DNA from: an uncultured Amylibacter sp.
GTDB lineage: Bacteria > Pseudomonadota > Alphaproteobacteria > Rhodobacterales > Rhodobacteraceae
Direction of reading: 5' to 3'
Assembly (NCBI GenBank): GCA_947497475.1
Contig: CANMGS010000001.1
Location: 868,001-932,000 of the forward strand
Length of the DNA: 64,000 nt
A program made the position numbers and the translations under genes. The stretch's first letter is position 1. Every line of letters begins with the position of its first letter. Below the pieces are notes generated by a model. It worked only from the letters and a program-made list of their open reading frames with translations. It had not been told where the DNA came from and did not search any database. Below are positions 37,712 through 47,419 of this stretch, piece after piece.

Positions 37712-38256
37712 TACACATATTCCTTGTGTTCTTGGTCAATCGTCATCGCCTCGCGCATCATCCAGCCAAATGCAAATATGACAGCAGCCAATATAAGGTT
37801 CTTTATATCAGTCGGATCATATTGATAAGCCAGCGGCCATCCACCATCTGCGTTTTGTGACGTAATCAAAACCGCTGTAATTGATTCCATGATCGTATCC
37901 AAAATGATCACCAAAACGCTCATCCCGCCCAGCATTTGAACAGCCCAAGCTGTGCGCGTATCAAAGAACAAACCTTTGCGCAGACGGTTCAGTAAATACA
38001 GACCAAATAGAATTGAGATAATGGATGCAATAATCGTGGGCATCCAGCCAAAGAAATACATCATACGAATATTCAAACTCAGCTTAACACCCTCATCAAT
38101 CATCCAATGGTTTTCCCAAAATTCAGGATGCGTAAAAGACCGTGAAATAAACCGGCTGAAAGATTCATAGATATAATAGATCAGATAGATCGCGGTAGGG
38201 ATCATCAGCGCCCCAGCGCCAAACTGTACTTTTTGTTTAAACGATTGAACTGACAT
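37711..38256 (-). CDS. DUF2975-family membrane protein
   Basis: A 181-aa protein with four transmembrane helices (about 14-34, 68-90, 105-127 and 152-172). The conserved RLRKGLFFDTRTAWAVQMLG loop between the second and third helix and the C-terminal short basic/acidic tail are DUF2975 traits. The family's role is unknown; a pairing with small XRE regulators is standard. It overlaps genes on both sides by one base. Confidence 0.8.
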   Translation of the reverse strand: MSVQSFKQKVQFGAGALMIPTAIYLIYYIYESFSRFISRSFTHPEFWENHWMIDEGVKLSLNIRMMYFFGWMPTIIASIISILFGLYLLNRLRKGLFFDTRTAWAVQMLGGMSVLVIILDTIMESITAVLITSQNADGGWPLAYQYDPTDIKNLILAAVIFAFGWMMREAMTIDQEHKEYV

Positions 38257-38789
38257 TACACAAAATCCTTAATCTCTTGGTCTTGCAAAGCCACAACTTT
38301 CAAAACCCAGCCGCCGATGAACAACCCAGCTCCCGTTAAAATCAGACTGATTTCAGAGGGGTCATATCCAAAGTGAATACCCTGCTTGTCAGCCACATTC
38401 ATAAATGTAAGCAGCCAGTTCACCACTGAATACGCAAGGGTAATACCTGCGCCCGCAACAACCGCACATAACCCCATCAATTGAACATCACGAACTGTTC
38501 TGGGGTCAAAATATACCCCCTGTCGTAATAAATAGAAAAAGTGCATCGCGATGGCTGTCATAGCCATAGTTGCCAGGACAGGAACCAACCACAAAACCAG
38601 ATAAGCCAGCCGAATACCTGTTGGGATCGTGACCCCTTTTTCAACCATCCAATGCGTTTCCCAAAGCTCTGGTTTGGTAAGTGCAAAGGGGACAATCTCG
38701 TTGAATACACGGTATGGATAATAGACCAGAAAAATCGCCAGACCGATCATAATGATCGTAGATAAATATTTAACTTTGGTTTTTTGCAT
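38256..38789 (-). CDS. Second DUF2975-like membrane protein, paralogue of its neighbour
   Basis: A 177-aa protein with the same four-helix plan and the matching loop LLRQGVYFDPRTVRDVQLMG, plus the shared PELWETHWMVEKGV segment that parallels PEFWENHWMIDEGV in the next gene. This points to tandem duplication. The ATG used (MQKTKVKYLS) has AAGG eight bases upstream; the frame is open for another 35 codons. It is the first gene of the three-gene cassette and is divergent from the MscS gene. Confidence 0.68.
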   Translation of the reverse strand: MQKTKVKYLSTIIMIGLAIFLVYYPYRVFNEIVPFALTKPELWETHWMVEKGVTIPTGIRLAYLVLWLVPVLATMAMTAIAMHFFYLLRQGVYFDPRTVRDVQLMGLCAVVAGAGITLAYSVVNWLLTFMNVADKQGIHFGYDPSEISLILTGAGLFIGGWVLKVVALQDQEIKDFV

Positions 38790-38932
38790 CTCAGCAACCT
38801 TATTATAAATTAATGTTTTACGATAATTAATAAACAAAATACATTGAGTCAATTTCTTTTTCACTCCCACATTCCAAGCACTGGAAAAACCCAAGCAATC
38901 AGCCTATCGTGGCATTAAGGGCAAGGAAAACT

Positions 38933-40276
38933 ATGGAAAATCAAGAAGAGACAGCAACCGAATCTACAGAGATAATTTCATCTGCACAGGATTTTTGGAC
39001 CGATATCTTACAATTTGGGGATCGGATAACCCAGAAATGGGCTTTGTATCAGTTGGGGATCATCACGGTCACTGTCCTGTTTTGTATTCTATTGGCCCGT
39101 ATATTATACCCAAAGTGCGAAAAATGGTTTGAAACCAGAACGGGATTTATCGGCCGCATCTCACATGTTTTCGTAGATGTGCATCGGCGTTTGGCTTTGT
39201 TGATATATGTCCCTATCGGGTTCTCTATAGTCACACTGATGCAAATGCTGACATGGCCCAGCCGATCCTTTTTCGTTGATCTGTCTGTAAAACTTGCCTT
39301 CGCTTGGCTGATCATTTCCGTCATCAGCGCATTTATAAAAAACAAAGCGTTACGGTCACTCGTCATGTGGATGGGTTGGATTATTGTCACCTTACAAATG
39401 ACAGGCTTCTTAGAGTCTGCAAAAGCCGTATTGGACAGTGCCGCATTAGAGGTTGGCGACACACGTATATCCGTGTTGATGGTCATGGTCGCAATCTTTT
39501 CATTGGCAGCGTTGTTTATCCTCGCAAGCCTGATTTCTAATGCAGGCGCAAAGCGGATAGACAAGATCGAAGACATGTCACCGTCGATCAAGGTTCTGTT
39601 GGGAAAAACACTTCAAATCGGCCTTTATACAACGGCATTCCTAATGGGGCTAAAAGCAGTTGGTTTTGATCTGGGTAGTCTTGCTGTTCTATCGGGCGCC
39701 ATCGGTTTGGGTATCGGCTTCGGTTTACAAAAAATCGTATCCAATTTGATTTCAGGCATCATCATCCTGCTAGATAAATCCATCAAACCTGGTGATGTGA
39801 TTTCATTAAACGACACCTTTGGCTGGATCACCCAACTGGGTGCACGTTATGCATCTGTCACCACACGCGACGGACGCGAACATCTGATCCCCAATGAAGA
39901 TTTCATCACCAACCAAGTGATCAACTGGTCCCATTCATCCGACTTTGTCCGTTTGGATATTTTCTTTGGCGTCGATTATTCCAGCAACCCACATGAGGTG
40001 AAAAAGGTGGCCTCCCAAGCCCCCCTAACCGTCGACCGCGTTGTCACCAATCCAGCACCCGTATGCCACGTGGTTAATTTTGGTGATAGCTCGATCGATT
40101 TCATTCTACGGTTCTGGATCCGCGATCCCAACAAAGGTCTGACCAATATTCGCGGCAACGTTTATCTGGCGCTTTGGGATACGCTACAAGAAAACAATAT
40201 AAGCATCCCTTATCCACGTCGTGAAATCACGATGTTGAACCCACCAGATGATGAAGTGAAAACGACTAAGAAATAG
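38933..40276 (+). CDS. MscS-family mechanosensitive channel
   Basis: A 447-aa channel with five N-terminal membrane segments. The MscS core follows: pore helix GSLAVLSGAIGLGIGFGLQK (about 245-265), then SNLISGIIILLDKSIKPGDVI and the cytoplasmic beta domain with LIPNEDFITNQVINWSHS. It should open under membrane tension and release osmolytes. The ATG preceded by AAGGAAA was used; an upstream GTG would add eight residues. Its last 11 bases overlap the convergent asparaginase gene. Confidence 0.9.
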   Translation: MENQEETATESTEIISSAQDFWTDILQFGDRITQKWALYQLGIITVTVLFCILLARILYPKCEKWFETRTGFIGRISHVFVDVHRRLALLIYVPIGFSIVTLMQMLTWPSRSFFVDLSVKLAFAWLIISVISAFIKNKALRSLVMWMGWIIVTLQMTGFLESAKAVLDSAALEVGDTRISVLMVMVAIFSLAALFILASLISNAGAKRIDKIEDMSPSIKVLLGKTLQIGLYTTAFLMGLKAVGFDLGSLAVLSGAIGLGIGFGLQKIVSNLISGIIILLDKSIKPGDVISLNDTFGWITQLGARYASVTTRDGREHLIPNEDFITNQVINWSHSSDFVRLDIFFGVDYSSNPHEVKKVASQAPLTVDRVVTNPAPVCHVVNFGDSSIDFILRFWIRDPNKGLTNIRGNVYLALWDTLQENNISIPYPRREITMLNPPDDEVKTTKK

Positions 40277-41282
40277 CCGCCCCACCTTTATAAATCGCAT
40301 CACTTGGACGAATAGAGCCAACTAAGAAATCGTTGCAATTACGCTGCTCTGCAAACAGACGGTTTTTCACCAGCGGATTGTTAGCATCTGCAACACCCAA
40401 TCGCACCAATAGCGCAGCAATCGCAGCTTCTGATGCGCGTGTGGCGCCGTCTTCTATCTTCAGCGCAACACCCAAACCTTGTTCTGGAAGGATCGCGATA
40501 AACACCCCTTCGGCGCCCGTTTTCACAGCCACCTTACCATCCATCGCGCGCATCAAATCGGTGCATGCCCGTGTTTCACCCGCAACCAATTCGGGATGCT
40601 TGCCCATTGATTCCACCAAAGAACGTGCTGCGGTTTCGCGTGCATCACCCAATCCGCGTGGGTCAGCCATACGCGCCATGGAATGCGCTAGGCCTTTTAA
40701 TGACACGGCAAAGTTTGGGGCAGAACAACCGTCAATCACATGACCTTGGGTGTCTTCACCTGCCATTTCTTCAATGGCTGTTTTGATTGCTTTTTGGATC
40801 GGGTGATCAATCTCGTTATATTCTGACCCGCCGCCCAGACGTTTGTTCAACGTCAAAAACCCAGCGTGTTTGCCTGAGCAGTTGTTATGCGTTTGGTCGA
40901 TACAGTGATCATCACAATAAATACCTTTGCGCGCATCCTCGTCATGTGGTTGATGTCCACCACAGCGCAGATCGCTTTCAGACAATTCAATATGATCTAA
41001 CCACTTGGTCACACGATCTGTATGAATGGCGGCACCTTGGTGTGATGCACAAGCCAGCGCCAGATGTTCCGGACCAAGGCCAAACTCTTTGGCAGCACCG
41101 CTTTCGATCAAAGGTAAAGCTTGCAGCATTTTGCATGATGATCTTGGCAAAACAGCCTTGTCTGGATCACCCCAGGCAGCACGCACATTGCCTTGAACAT
41201 CACAAATCACAGCATGACCACGGTGAACACATTCTAAGAAGTCGCCGCGCCACACTTCTGCCACAATTTCTGAACCTGTCAT
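40266..41282 (-). CDS. AnsA/Rhizobium-type asparaginase
   Basis: A 338-aa protein of the asparaginase_II (PF06089) family, unlike the E. coli enzymes, that hydrolyses L-asparagine to aspartate and ammonia. Seen here are WGDPDKAVLPRSSCKMLQAL (Ser-X-X-Lys motif), LALACASHQG and HNNCSGKHAGFL, all conserved in the family. Rhizobium etli AnsA is the reference for activity. It is monocistronic. Confidence 0.9.
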   Translation of the reverse strand: MTGSEIVAEVWRGDFLECVHRGHAVICDVQGNVRAAWGDPDKAVLPRSSCKMLQALPLIESGAAKEFGLGPEHLALACASHQGAAIHTDRVTKWLDHIELSESDLRCGGHQPHDEDARKGIYCDDHCIDQTHNNCSGKHAGFLTLNKRLGGGSEYNEIDHPIQKAIKTAIEEMAGEDTQGHVIDGCSAPNFAVSLKGLAHSMARMADPRGLGDARETAARSLVESMGKHPELVAGETRACTDLMRAMDGKVAVKTGAEGVFIAILPEQGLGVALKIEDGATRASEAAIAALLVRLGVADANNPLVKNRLFAEQRNCNDFLVGSIRPSDAIYKGGAAIS

Positions 41283-41451
41283 TTGCCAATCCCCTATTTC
41301 GGTCGGAAATCCGCCGATTCCCTACATTTTGTATCTACTGTCTGGTAATAATAATCCGAGTTCTCTAATTATTTTGCCATAACATCAACACATTTCCGTC
41401 CTATTTTGTGCGGAACAATAATAAAAAACAGCTTGGAGGCTGTAAGGCAGT

Positions 41452-41979
41452 ATGATTAGACCCGTTGCATTGGTATGTAGCATCACCGCAGCTATGTCAT
41501 TTTATTCAAACACAGCATCAGCACAGGATTCAACAAATGTTGTTGATTCCAAATCAGACTGGTCCGTGTTCGTGGAAAACAATCCAAAACGGTGTTGGAT
41601 CGTTTCGAAACCCACAAAAACAGTAAACGTCAAAGGTGGTAAACCTGTTGTCGTAAACCGTGGCGATATTCGCTTTTTCGTAACTTACCTGCCGTCAAAT
41701 GGCGTAAGCGGCGAAGTGTCATTCACAGGCGGTTACCCATTCGCACCTGACAGTACAGTCGGCCTGACAGTCGGTTCATCAGAATATAAAATGTATGTCG
41801 ATGGCGAATACGCATGGCCTGAATCAGGTGCCGTAGACAGCCAAATTCGTACATCTATGAAACGCGGTGCAAATGCTGTTGTACGCGCACAATCCGCACG
41901 CGGAACACAAACAACAGACACGTTTTCACTGGTTGGCTTCACAGCCGCACTCGCAGAAGCCGAAAAGCGCTGTAAGTAA
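41452..41979 (+). CDS. IalB-family (invasion-associated locus B) periplasmic protein
   Basis: A 175-aa exported protein. After a Sec signal peptide (cleavage after ASA) it shows SDWSVFVENNPKRCWIVSKP, DIRFFVTYLP and DTFSLVGFTAALAEAEKRC, the IalB-like pattern with one Cys near the start and one at the end that probably pair. The family is named after a Bartonella invasion factor but is widespread in free-living alphaproteobacteria, so no pathogenic role is implied. Confidence 0.85.
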   Translation: MIRPVALVCSITAAMSFYSNTASAQDSTNVVDSKSDWSVFVENNPKRCWIVSKPTKTVNVKGGKPVVVNRGDIRFFVTYLPSNGVSGEVSFTGGYPFAPDSTVGLTVGSSEYKMYVDGEYAWPESGAVDSQIRTSMKRGANAVVRAQSARGTQTTDTFSLVGFTAALAEAEKRCK

Positions 41980-42021
41980 GAATACATTATACGCTTCTAA
42001 AGCGTGAAATTGTGGTATATT

Positions 42022-42046
42022 AGCCTCCAAACCCTGTTTGGGGGCT
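42022..42046 (+). terminator. Terminator-like hairpin between ialB-like gene and rlmN
   Basis: AGCCTCCAAAC and GTTTGGGGGCT form an 11-pair stem (one G-T) with a 3-base loop, followed by TTATTTT. It probably ends the IalB-family transcript. Its G-rich 3' arm also covers the only ribosome-binding candidate for an ATG at 42053. Confidence 0.6.
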
Positions 42047-42067
42047 TATTTTATGGAAAGCAGTCCA

Positions 42068-43237
42068 ATGACCGCAAAGGCACCGATCAACCAAGATTAT
42101 ATCACTATCCCGCGCAAGCAGGATCCTGACGCACGTCCAAGTTTGATTGGCTTGAACCGCGATGCCTTGAAAGCTGCATTATTGAAATTGGGCGCCCCTG
42201 AAAAACAGTTGAAAATGCGTGTTAATCAATTGTGGAGCTGGATGTATCAAAAAGGCGCGAAATCTTTTGATGAGATGACAAACCTATCCAAAGATTTCCG
42301 CGCCTTGTTGGCAGAAAACTTCATCATTGGCCGCCCTGAAATCGTAACCAAACAAGTGTCCGAAGATGGCACACGTAAATATCTGTTGCGTATTGCTGGC
42401 GGGCACGAAGTCGAGGCAGTTTATATTCCAGAAGCCAATCGTGGCACGCTGTGTATCTCGTCCCAAATTGGCTGCACGCTCACATGCACTTTCTGTCATA
42501 CAGGCACACAAAAACTGGTACGTAATCTGACTGCAGGTGAAATCGTTGGTCAGATCATGGTTGCGCGTGATGACCTTGATGAATGGGGCAAAGACCCTGG
42601 CGACAAGCGCTTGGTTTCGAACATCGTTTTGATGGGTATGGGCGAGCCGCTTTACAACACAGATAACGTGCGCGATGCCATGCTGATCGCCATGGATAAC
42701 GAAGGCATTTCATTGTCTCGTCGTCGTATCACCCTATCCACAAGTGGCGTCGTTCCAGAAATCATTCGCGCGGGCGAAGAAATCGGCTGTATGTTGGCGA
42801 TTAGTTTTCACGCCACCACCGATGACGTGCGCGATGTATTGGTTCCAATCAACCGCAAACATAAAATCGACGAGCTGTTACAGGCTTGTCGCGATTACCC
42901 ACGTTTATCCAATTCTGAACGCATTACATTCGAATACGTGATGCTAAAAGACGTGAATGACACAGATGCAGACGCACATCGCTTGGTAAAACTCATTTCT
43001 GGCATCCCCGCCAAAATCAACTTAATCCCCTTTAATCCTTGGCCCGGATCGCCATATAAGCGCTCAGATTGGGACCGAATAGAGGCATTTGCCGAAATTG
43101 TGAACAACGCTGGCTATGCTAGCCCTGTACGTACACCCCGTGGTGAGGATATAATGGCCGCATGTGGTCAGCTCAAAAGTGCGACCGAACGTGAACGCAA
43201 ATCCGCAAAAGAGATAGCGCGCGAAGCAGGGGTATAA
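42068..43237 (+). CDS. rlmN: 23S rRNA (adenine2503-C2)- and tRNA A37 methyltransferase RlmN
   Basis: A radical-SAM methylase of 389 aa. The CX3CX2C cluster motif is in [12 protein letters not shown], and the catalytic Cys lies near the C terminus in DIMAACGQL. The other conserved parts, [11 protein letters not shown] and [15 protein letters not shown], are present. The start used ([11 protein letters not shown]) is the usual family N terminus and has GGAAAG upstream; an ATG at 42053 is possible but its signal lies inside a hairpin. The L,D-transpeptidase gene follows one base after the stop. Confidence 0.93.
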   Translation: MTAKAPINQDYITIPRKQDPDARPSLIGLNRDALKAALLKLGAPEKQLKMRVNQLWSWMYQKGAKSFDEMTNLSKDFRALLAENFIIGRPEIVTKQVSEDGTRKYLLRIAGGHEVEAVYIPEANRGTLCISSQIGCTLTCTFCHTGTQKLVRNLTAGEIVGQIMVARDDLDEWGKDPGDKRLVSNIVLMGMGEPLYNTDNVRDAMLIAMDNEGISLSRRRITLSTSGVVPEIIRAGEEIGCMLAISFHATTDDVRDVLVPINRKHKIDELLQACRDYPRLSNSERITFEYVMLKDVNDTDADAHRLVKLISGIPAKINLIPFNPWPGSPYKRSDWDRIEAFAEIVNNAGYASPVRTPRGEDIMAACGQLKSATERERKSAKEIAREAGV

Positions 43238-43238
43238 A

Positions 43239-43748
43239 ATGAAGAGACGGGATTTTTTTCCTATTGCAGCAGGTGGGCTTATGCTTTCGGCATGTGGCAG
43301 CCCGCAAATTCAAAAGTTTCAAACGTATAATGGACCAGCTGTAACACGGGTTATAGTCGAGAAATCAACACGCCAAATGTGGTTGATGCACAACAAACGT
43401 GTTTTACGCAGATACGACATGGAATTGGGCTTTGCGCCAGCGGGTCACAAACAATTCGAAGGTGACGGAAAAACACCAGAAGGCAGTTATTGGATCGATC
43501 GCCGCAATCCAAACAGCGCATTTTATCTAAGCCTTGGTATTTCTTATCCGAATGCGCAAGATATTGCTTATGCAAAATCGCAAGGAAAAGAACCTGGCGG
43601 AGAGATTTTTATCCACGGCGGGCCCGTTCTATCAGGCGATCGCAATAAGCCAGATTGGACCGCAGGATGTATATCCGTGACCAATGAAGAAATGGCTGAA
43701 ATTTATGCGATGGTTAAAAACGGAACACAGATAGACATCTTAACCTAG
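43239..43748 (+). CDS. L,D-transpeptidase (YkuD-family) lipoprotein
   Basis: A 169-aa lipoprotein-type transpeptidase. The start KRRDFFPIAAGGLMLSAC contains a twin-arginine-like pair and a lipobox (LSAC, Cys at 19). The YkuD domain has GDGKTPEGSYWID, the His of IFIHGGPV and the catalytic Cys of AGCISVTNEEM. It would form 3-3 peptidoglycan links or anchor proteins. It is directly behind rlmN and convergent with the CAP-domain gene. It is related in domain, not in overall sequence, to the one at 44438. Confidence 0.86.
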   Translation: MKRRDFFPIAAGGLMLSACGSPQIQKFQTYNGPAVTRVIVEKSTRQMWLMHNKRVLRRYDMELGFAPAGHKQFEGDGKTPEGSYWIDRRNPNSAFYLSLGISYPNAQDIAYAKSQGKEPGGEIFIHGGPVLSGDRNKPDWTAGCISVTNEEMAEIYAMVKNGTQIDILT

Positions 43749-43758
43749 CAGCTAGTTC

Positions 43759-44274
43759 TTAGCTGCCAGTGATCTGTGTCCACCAAATCTTACCGTTCTT
43801 TTCTTGGTGCCAAGCAAGCCCGATAAAGCGCGCATTTGGGTCTAGAATGCTGGCGCGAGAATCCTCATCAGCCATCCAAACTTGCAACGTTTCTGTATCG
43901 TTTTCATAAGTCTCAGAAATGTTTTCACCCAGCGCTTGCCCTATATAACCAGTGCGTGCAACGCGATCTAATGGGGATGAACCGTCTGATCCAAAATGCC
44001 ATGGGCGTTGTTGTGCAGCCATATCAATCGAATGCGTTTTTGCAGCAGCATTTAATTGTGCAGACAATTCTAAAGTGGGTAAACCACGCCCTGAACGAAT
44101 GGCATTAACAGTATCCAAATGACGGAATAAAAGTTTGTTCACGCCAGATTCATTCTTAGGCGTTTTAAAAATCGTCGGGCGAAATTTACCATCAGCAACT
44201 GGTTCTTGAGATGGGGGCGTACACGCACCCAATATGAACACAGCAGCGATACTTACAAGAAATGCTCTAATCAT
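43759..44274 (-). CDS. CAP-domain (SCP/PR-1-like) lipoprotein
   Basis: A 171-aa lipoprotein with lipobox LGAC (Cys at 18) and a CAP domain. Family features are VNAIRSGRGLPTLELSAQLN, the AKTHSIDMA helix with its His, HFGSDGSSPLDRVARTGY, LGENI and a C-terminal W. Bacterial CAP proteins occur in the periplasm or on the surface and have unclear roles. It sits between two L,D-transpeptidase genes, one on each side, which suggests a cell-wall connection. Confidence 0.85.
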   Translation of the reverse strand: MIRAFLVSIAAVFILGACTPPSQEPVADGKFRPTIFKTPKNESGVNKLLFRHLDTVNAIRSGRGLPTLELSAQLNAAAKTHSIDMAAQQRPWHFGSDGSSPLDRVARTGYIGQALGENISETYENDTETLQVWMADEDSRASILDPNARFIGLAWHQEKNGKIWWTQITGS

Positions 44275-44437
44275 TTATTCGCCTTACATTACAGTCAGAT
44301 CAATTTTATTCGGTACTGTTTAGGATGACTTGAACCTCTTGGGAACCCCGTTCATAGTGGATAACAGATGTTTGAGTGGTAAAATTGTAGCAAAGACACT
44401 ATTTTGCCCATGAATCGGCGAAAATCGGAGCAAAACG

Positions 44438-45067
44438 ATGGAAAAAAAGATAACTAGACGTGCATTTACAGGATCTGTGCTAGCCGCACCCACTTTAATA
44501 AGCACGCAGGCATGGGCACAAAGCACGACTCAGGACGCATTGGACAGTGCTGTACTCAAAGATATTGATGCAGAAAATATTGCCGATCCAAATGCAGGAA
44601 CAGTAAAACGCAATGCATCTAGTTTCAGATCAAAAGACTGGCGCCCTTACTTTTCTAACCTAAAAAACCACGTTGTTTTGGTAGATACACGCAGCCGCGC
44701 TCTTCATTACTGGTCAGAAGATGGTAACACTTACCGCCTTTTCCCAACATCAGTGCCAGAATCAGATGATCTGACACGTTTGGGACGTACCTCAATTGTA
44801 CGCAAACGCGTTGGCCCTGATTGGCGCCCAACCGCCAATATGCTGAAACGCAATCCTGATTGGCCAAAATACATCCCACCGGGCCCTGAAAACCCAATGG
44901 GAACACATGCTTTGTACCTAACTTGGCAGTATTACCGCATCCACGGAACGCATGATACGCGCAAAATTGGCCGCAAATCATCGAATGGCTGTATTGGGCT
45001 ATTTAATGAACACATTGCCGAATTGTTCGATTTGACCAAGGTTGGGACACAAGTGTTGCTAATTTAA
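44438..45067 (+). CDS. Tat-exported L,D-transpeptidase (YkuD/ErfK family)
   Basis: A 209-aa exported transpeptidase. The N terminus has ITRRAFTGSVLAAPTL, a twin-arginine signal, with cleavage near QAWA. The YkuD domain (about 72-209) carries HGTHDTRKIGRKSSNGCIG, that is the catalytic His and Cys. The TWQYYRIHGT segment is typical of the ErfK/YbiS group. A divergent promoter region separates it from the CAP-domain gene. It is monocistronic. Confidence 0.86.
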   Translation: MEKKITRRAFTGSVLAAPTLISTQAWAQSTTQDALDSAVLKDIDAENIADPNAGTVKRNASSFRSKDWRPYFSNLKNHVVLVDTRSRALHYWSEDGNTYRLFPTSVPESDDLTRLGRTSIVRKRVGPDWRPTANMLKRNPDWPKYIPPGPENPMGTHALYLTWQYYRIHGTHDTRKIGRKSSNGCIGLFNEHIAELFDLTKVGTQVLLI

Positions 45068-45230
45068 CGACATTTTCCCCTAGTTTGGCTTATTTAAGAC
45101 ATCTTATTGTTGCAATAGCAAAACTAAGCTGGTTAAAAAGTGCCACGAGGTACAGTCTTGGGTGTTCGTCGTGGGTCACCTACCTTACCCACAAATACGA
45201 CGGGCTAATTTAATTTGGAGGATTTTCGTA

Positions 45231-45437
45231 ATGAAATCTATCGCACTAGCAGCTGCTCTTTCTCTAGCAGCAACAACAGCATTCGCTGGTTCATTGTCTG
45301 AGCCAGTTGTAGAAGCACCAGTAGCAGAAGCAGAAACAGGTTCATCTGCAGGTTCTTCAGCTTCTTCAGGCGCTGGCGTAATCATTCCAGTTCTATTGCT
45401 TCTTGCAGTAGGCGCAGCTGTTGCAGCTAACGACTAA
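45231..45437 (+). CDS. Small Ala/Ser-rich exported or membrane protein, 68 aa
   Basis: A signal peptide (MKSIALAAALSLAATTAFA, cleavage after AFA) is followed by an acidic Glu/Ala stretch, a Ser/Gly linker (SSAGSSASSGAG) and a C-terminal hydrophobic helix (VIIPVLLLLAVGAAVAA). Similar short proteins are common in Roseobacter-group genomes but have no known function. The strong ribosome-binding site TTGGAGGA, favoured codons and a 5' leader with a GTGGGT/ACCCAC hairpin (45171-45192) suggest high expression under post-transcriptional control (inference). Confidence 0.72.
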   Translation: MKSIALAAALSLAATTAFAGSLSEPVVEAPVAEAETGSSAGSSASSGAGVIIPVLLLLAVGAAVAAND

Positions 45438-45481
45438 TATGTCGTGATCGCTCTGGTTTAACCAGAAGCACAAAGATTTTT

Positions 45482-45512
45482 AGGGACGGTGATATAATGC
45501 ACCGTCCCTTTT
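45482..45512 (+). terminator. Rho-independent terminator after the small Ser/Ala-rich protein
   Basis: AGGGACGGTG and CACCGTCCCT form a perfect 10-bp stem with an 8-base loop, followed by TTTT and a T-rich tail. It lies before the convergent epimerase-like gene. Confidence 0.87.
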
Positions 45513-45518
45513 ATTTTG

Positions 45519-46373
45519 TCAGCTTTCTGACAGCAATGCTTGAAGACCCACTTTATAATCTGGGTATTTTAAAACCACACCCAGCTCATTTTTGATCTTC
45601 TCGTTTGATACTTTTTTAGATTCTGAATAAAAACTACGCGCCATCGGCGTCATTTCCGCTGTCTCAAAATCCTCATCTTTTGGAACAGGGAGCCCCAAAA
45701 GCTCTGCAGCATACCCGATTACATCTTCAGGTGGGGCTGCAAGATTATCGCAAACATTATAAATGGCACCTGGATTTGGCTGCTTTATCGAGGCCAATAC
45801 AACCTGCGCAATATCTTCAACATGAATACGGCTGAAAAGCTGGTTTTTCTTAATGATCCGCCGGGCTGTTCCATTTCTCACTTTCGAAAATGGCCCGCGA
45901 CTGGGGCCATAAATTCCAGCCAAACGGAAAATATGCAGAGGTAAATCCATATCAGCCCAAGCCGCTTCGGCCTCTACCCGCATTTTTCCCCGCTCCGTGG
46001 AAGGTGTCAGAGCAGTATTTTCATCAACCCATTCACCTTGGTGATCACCATAAACACCAGTCGTCGACAAATAGCCGACCCATTCAAATTGATCACGGCG
46101 TTCTTTAATCTCGTCCGCAAAGTCATTCAAAACGGGATCACCATCTTTGCCAGGAGCAGCAGAGATTAAGATATGCGTCACATCATCAAATAATGGAGCT
46201 AATGGTTTTTCATTAGGCCACAATACAGGCTTCGCTACAGAATTTAGTATCTTACCAAAGTTTTCGAAATTCCGCGTGGTTCCAAAAACTTCCCAACCAC
46301 CTTCTGTGTAGAGCGCGCGCGAAATGGCTTGGCCTGAAAAACCATGTCCAAAACTTAGCATTACACCAGTCAT
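45519..46373 (-). CDS. NAD(P)-binding nucleotide-sugar-epimerase-like protein (YeeZ type)
   Basis: A 284-aa extended-SDR protein with Rossmann loop [16 protein letters not shown], the substrate region [18 protein letters not shown] (YGDH replacing the usual YxxxK at that place) and [12 protein letters not shown]. The usual Tyr-x-x-x-Lys pair is not obvious, as in YeeZ/YbjT-like proteins of unknown reaction. The ATG chosen overlaps the queG stop (ATGA); the frame is open nine codons more. Confidence 0.8.
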   Translation of the reverse strand: MTGVMLSFGHGFSGQAISRALYTEGGWEVFGTTRNFENFGKILNSVAKPVLWPNEKPLAPLFDDVTHILISAAPGKDGDPVLNDFADEIKERRDQFEWVGYLSTTGVYGDHQGEWVDENTALTPSTERGKMRVEAEAAWADMDLPLHIFRLAGIYGPSRGPFSKVRNGTARRIIKKNQLFSRIHVEDIAQVVLASIKQPNPGAIYNVCDNLAAPPEDVIGYAAELLGLPVPKDEDFETAEMTPMARSFYSESKKVSNEKIKNELGVVLKYPDYKVGLQALLSES

Positions 46374-47419
46374 AAGGTCCTCAACTTTCCTGCTGCCCAA
46401 CGAGCAGCATCAGAAACGGTTGAATCGTCATCAGTTATCAAATTTACAGCAACATCCAATAAAGTTGAATCTGCCGAATTTCCGATTGCATATAAAACAT
46501 TACGAACAAATTGATTACGCCCGATACGTTTTATAGGCGATTTACTGAAGAAGCTTCTAAACGTAGCATCGTCTAATTGTGCCAATTCTGCAAGCTTTGG
46601 TGCCTTTAATTCTTCACGAGCGTGATAAATTGTGTCTTTTGCTTCGATTGCAAACTTATTCCACGGGCAAATAGCCAAGCAATCATCGCATCCATAAATG
46701 CGGTTTCCCATCATTTCTCGCAGGTCTAAATCAACAGGACCTTTGTGTTCAATCGTCAGATACGAAATGCATTTACGTGCATCCAATTGATACGGGGCAG
46801 GGAACGCATTGGTCGGACAAATATCCAAACAAGCACGGCATGATCCACAATGATCTTCACCCGCTTTATCCTTTTCAAAATCGACCGTCGTGAAAATCGC
46901 ACCCAGAAAAAACCAATTACCCAACTCATTAGACACAAGATTCGTATGCTTACCTTGCCAGCCCAAACCAGCAGCGCCACCTAATGGCTTCTCCATCACA
47001 GGGGCCGTATCAACAAACACCTTAATCTGTGTGTCCGCTTCTTGCTCAATCAACCATCGCCCAACACGTTTTAGGCGCTTCTTTACAGCATCATGATAAT
47101 CGCGGTTTTGCGCATAAACAGAAATAGCGGCACGATCAGAGTGGTTCAAAACCTCCAGCGGATCATGTTCTGGCGTATAAGGTTCTGCCAACATGATCAC
47201 CGACTTTGCCTCTGACCACAGTTCCGCAGGATTACCGCGCCAATGCATCCGCTCCGCCATCCATTGCATCTGCCCGTGTCGGCCTTCGTCTACATAAGTG
47301 GCAAGTCGTTCGGCAGCGAAAGGAATGGCATCGGGCGCACAAATACCCATTTTGGCAAAGCCTTCAAACAGCGCACGTTCATGCAGCCGCTCGCGCAGGG
47401 TTTCCACCCCGCTGGTCAT
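46370..47419 (-). CDS. queG: Epoxyqueuosine reductase QueG
   Basis: A 349-aa cobalamin- and iron-sulfur-dependent enzyme that performs the last step of tRNA queuosine synthesis. Two [4Fe-4S] motifs, [16 protein letters not shown] and [14 protein letters not shown], and a C-terminal HEAT-like segment (about 295-349) that binds tRNA are visible. It overlaps GST by one base upstream and the epimerase-like gene by four downstream, so it sits mid-operon. Confidence 0.93.
   Translation of the reverse strand: MTSGVETLRERLHERALFEGFAKMGICAPDAIPFAAERLATYVDEGRHGQMQWMAERMHWRGNPAELWSEAKSVIMLAEPYTPEHDPLEVLNHSDRAAISVYAQNRDYHDAVKKRLKRVGRWLIEQEADTQIKVFVDTAPVMEKPLGGAAGLGWQGKHTNLVSNELGNWFFLGAIFTTVDFEKDKAGEDHCGSCRACLDICPTNAFPAPYQLDARKCISYLTIEHKGPVDLDLREMMGNRIYGCDDCLAICPWNKFAIEAKDTIYHAREELKAPKLAELAQLDDATFRSFFSKSPIKRIGRNQFVRNVLYAIGNSADSTLLDVAVNLITDDDSTVSDAARWAAGKLRTL

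Noticed and set aside
43748..43766. Hairpin GCAGCTA/TAGCTGC at the junction of the L,D-transpeptidase and CAP genes
   Set aside because: Seven pairs and no T-run; it lies partly in coding DNA, so a terminator call is weak.
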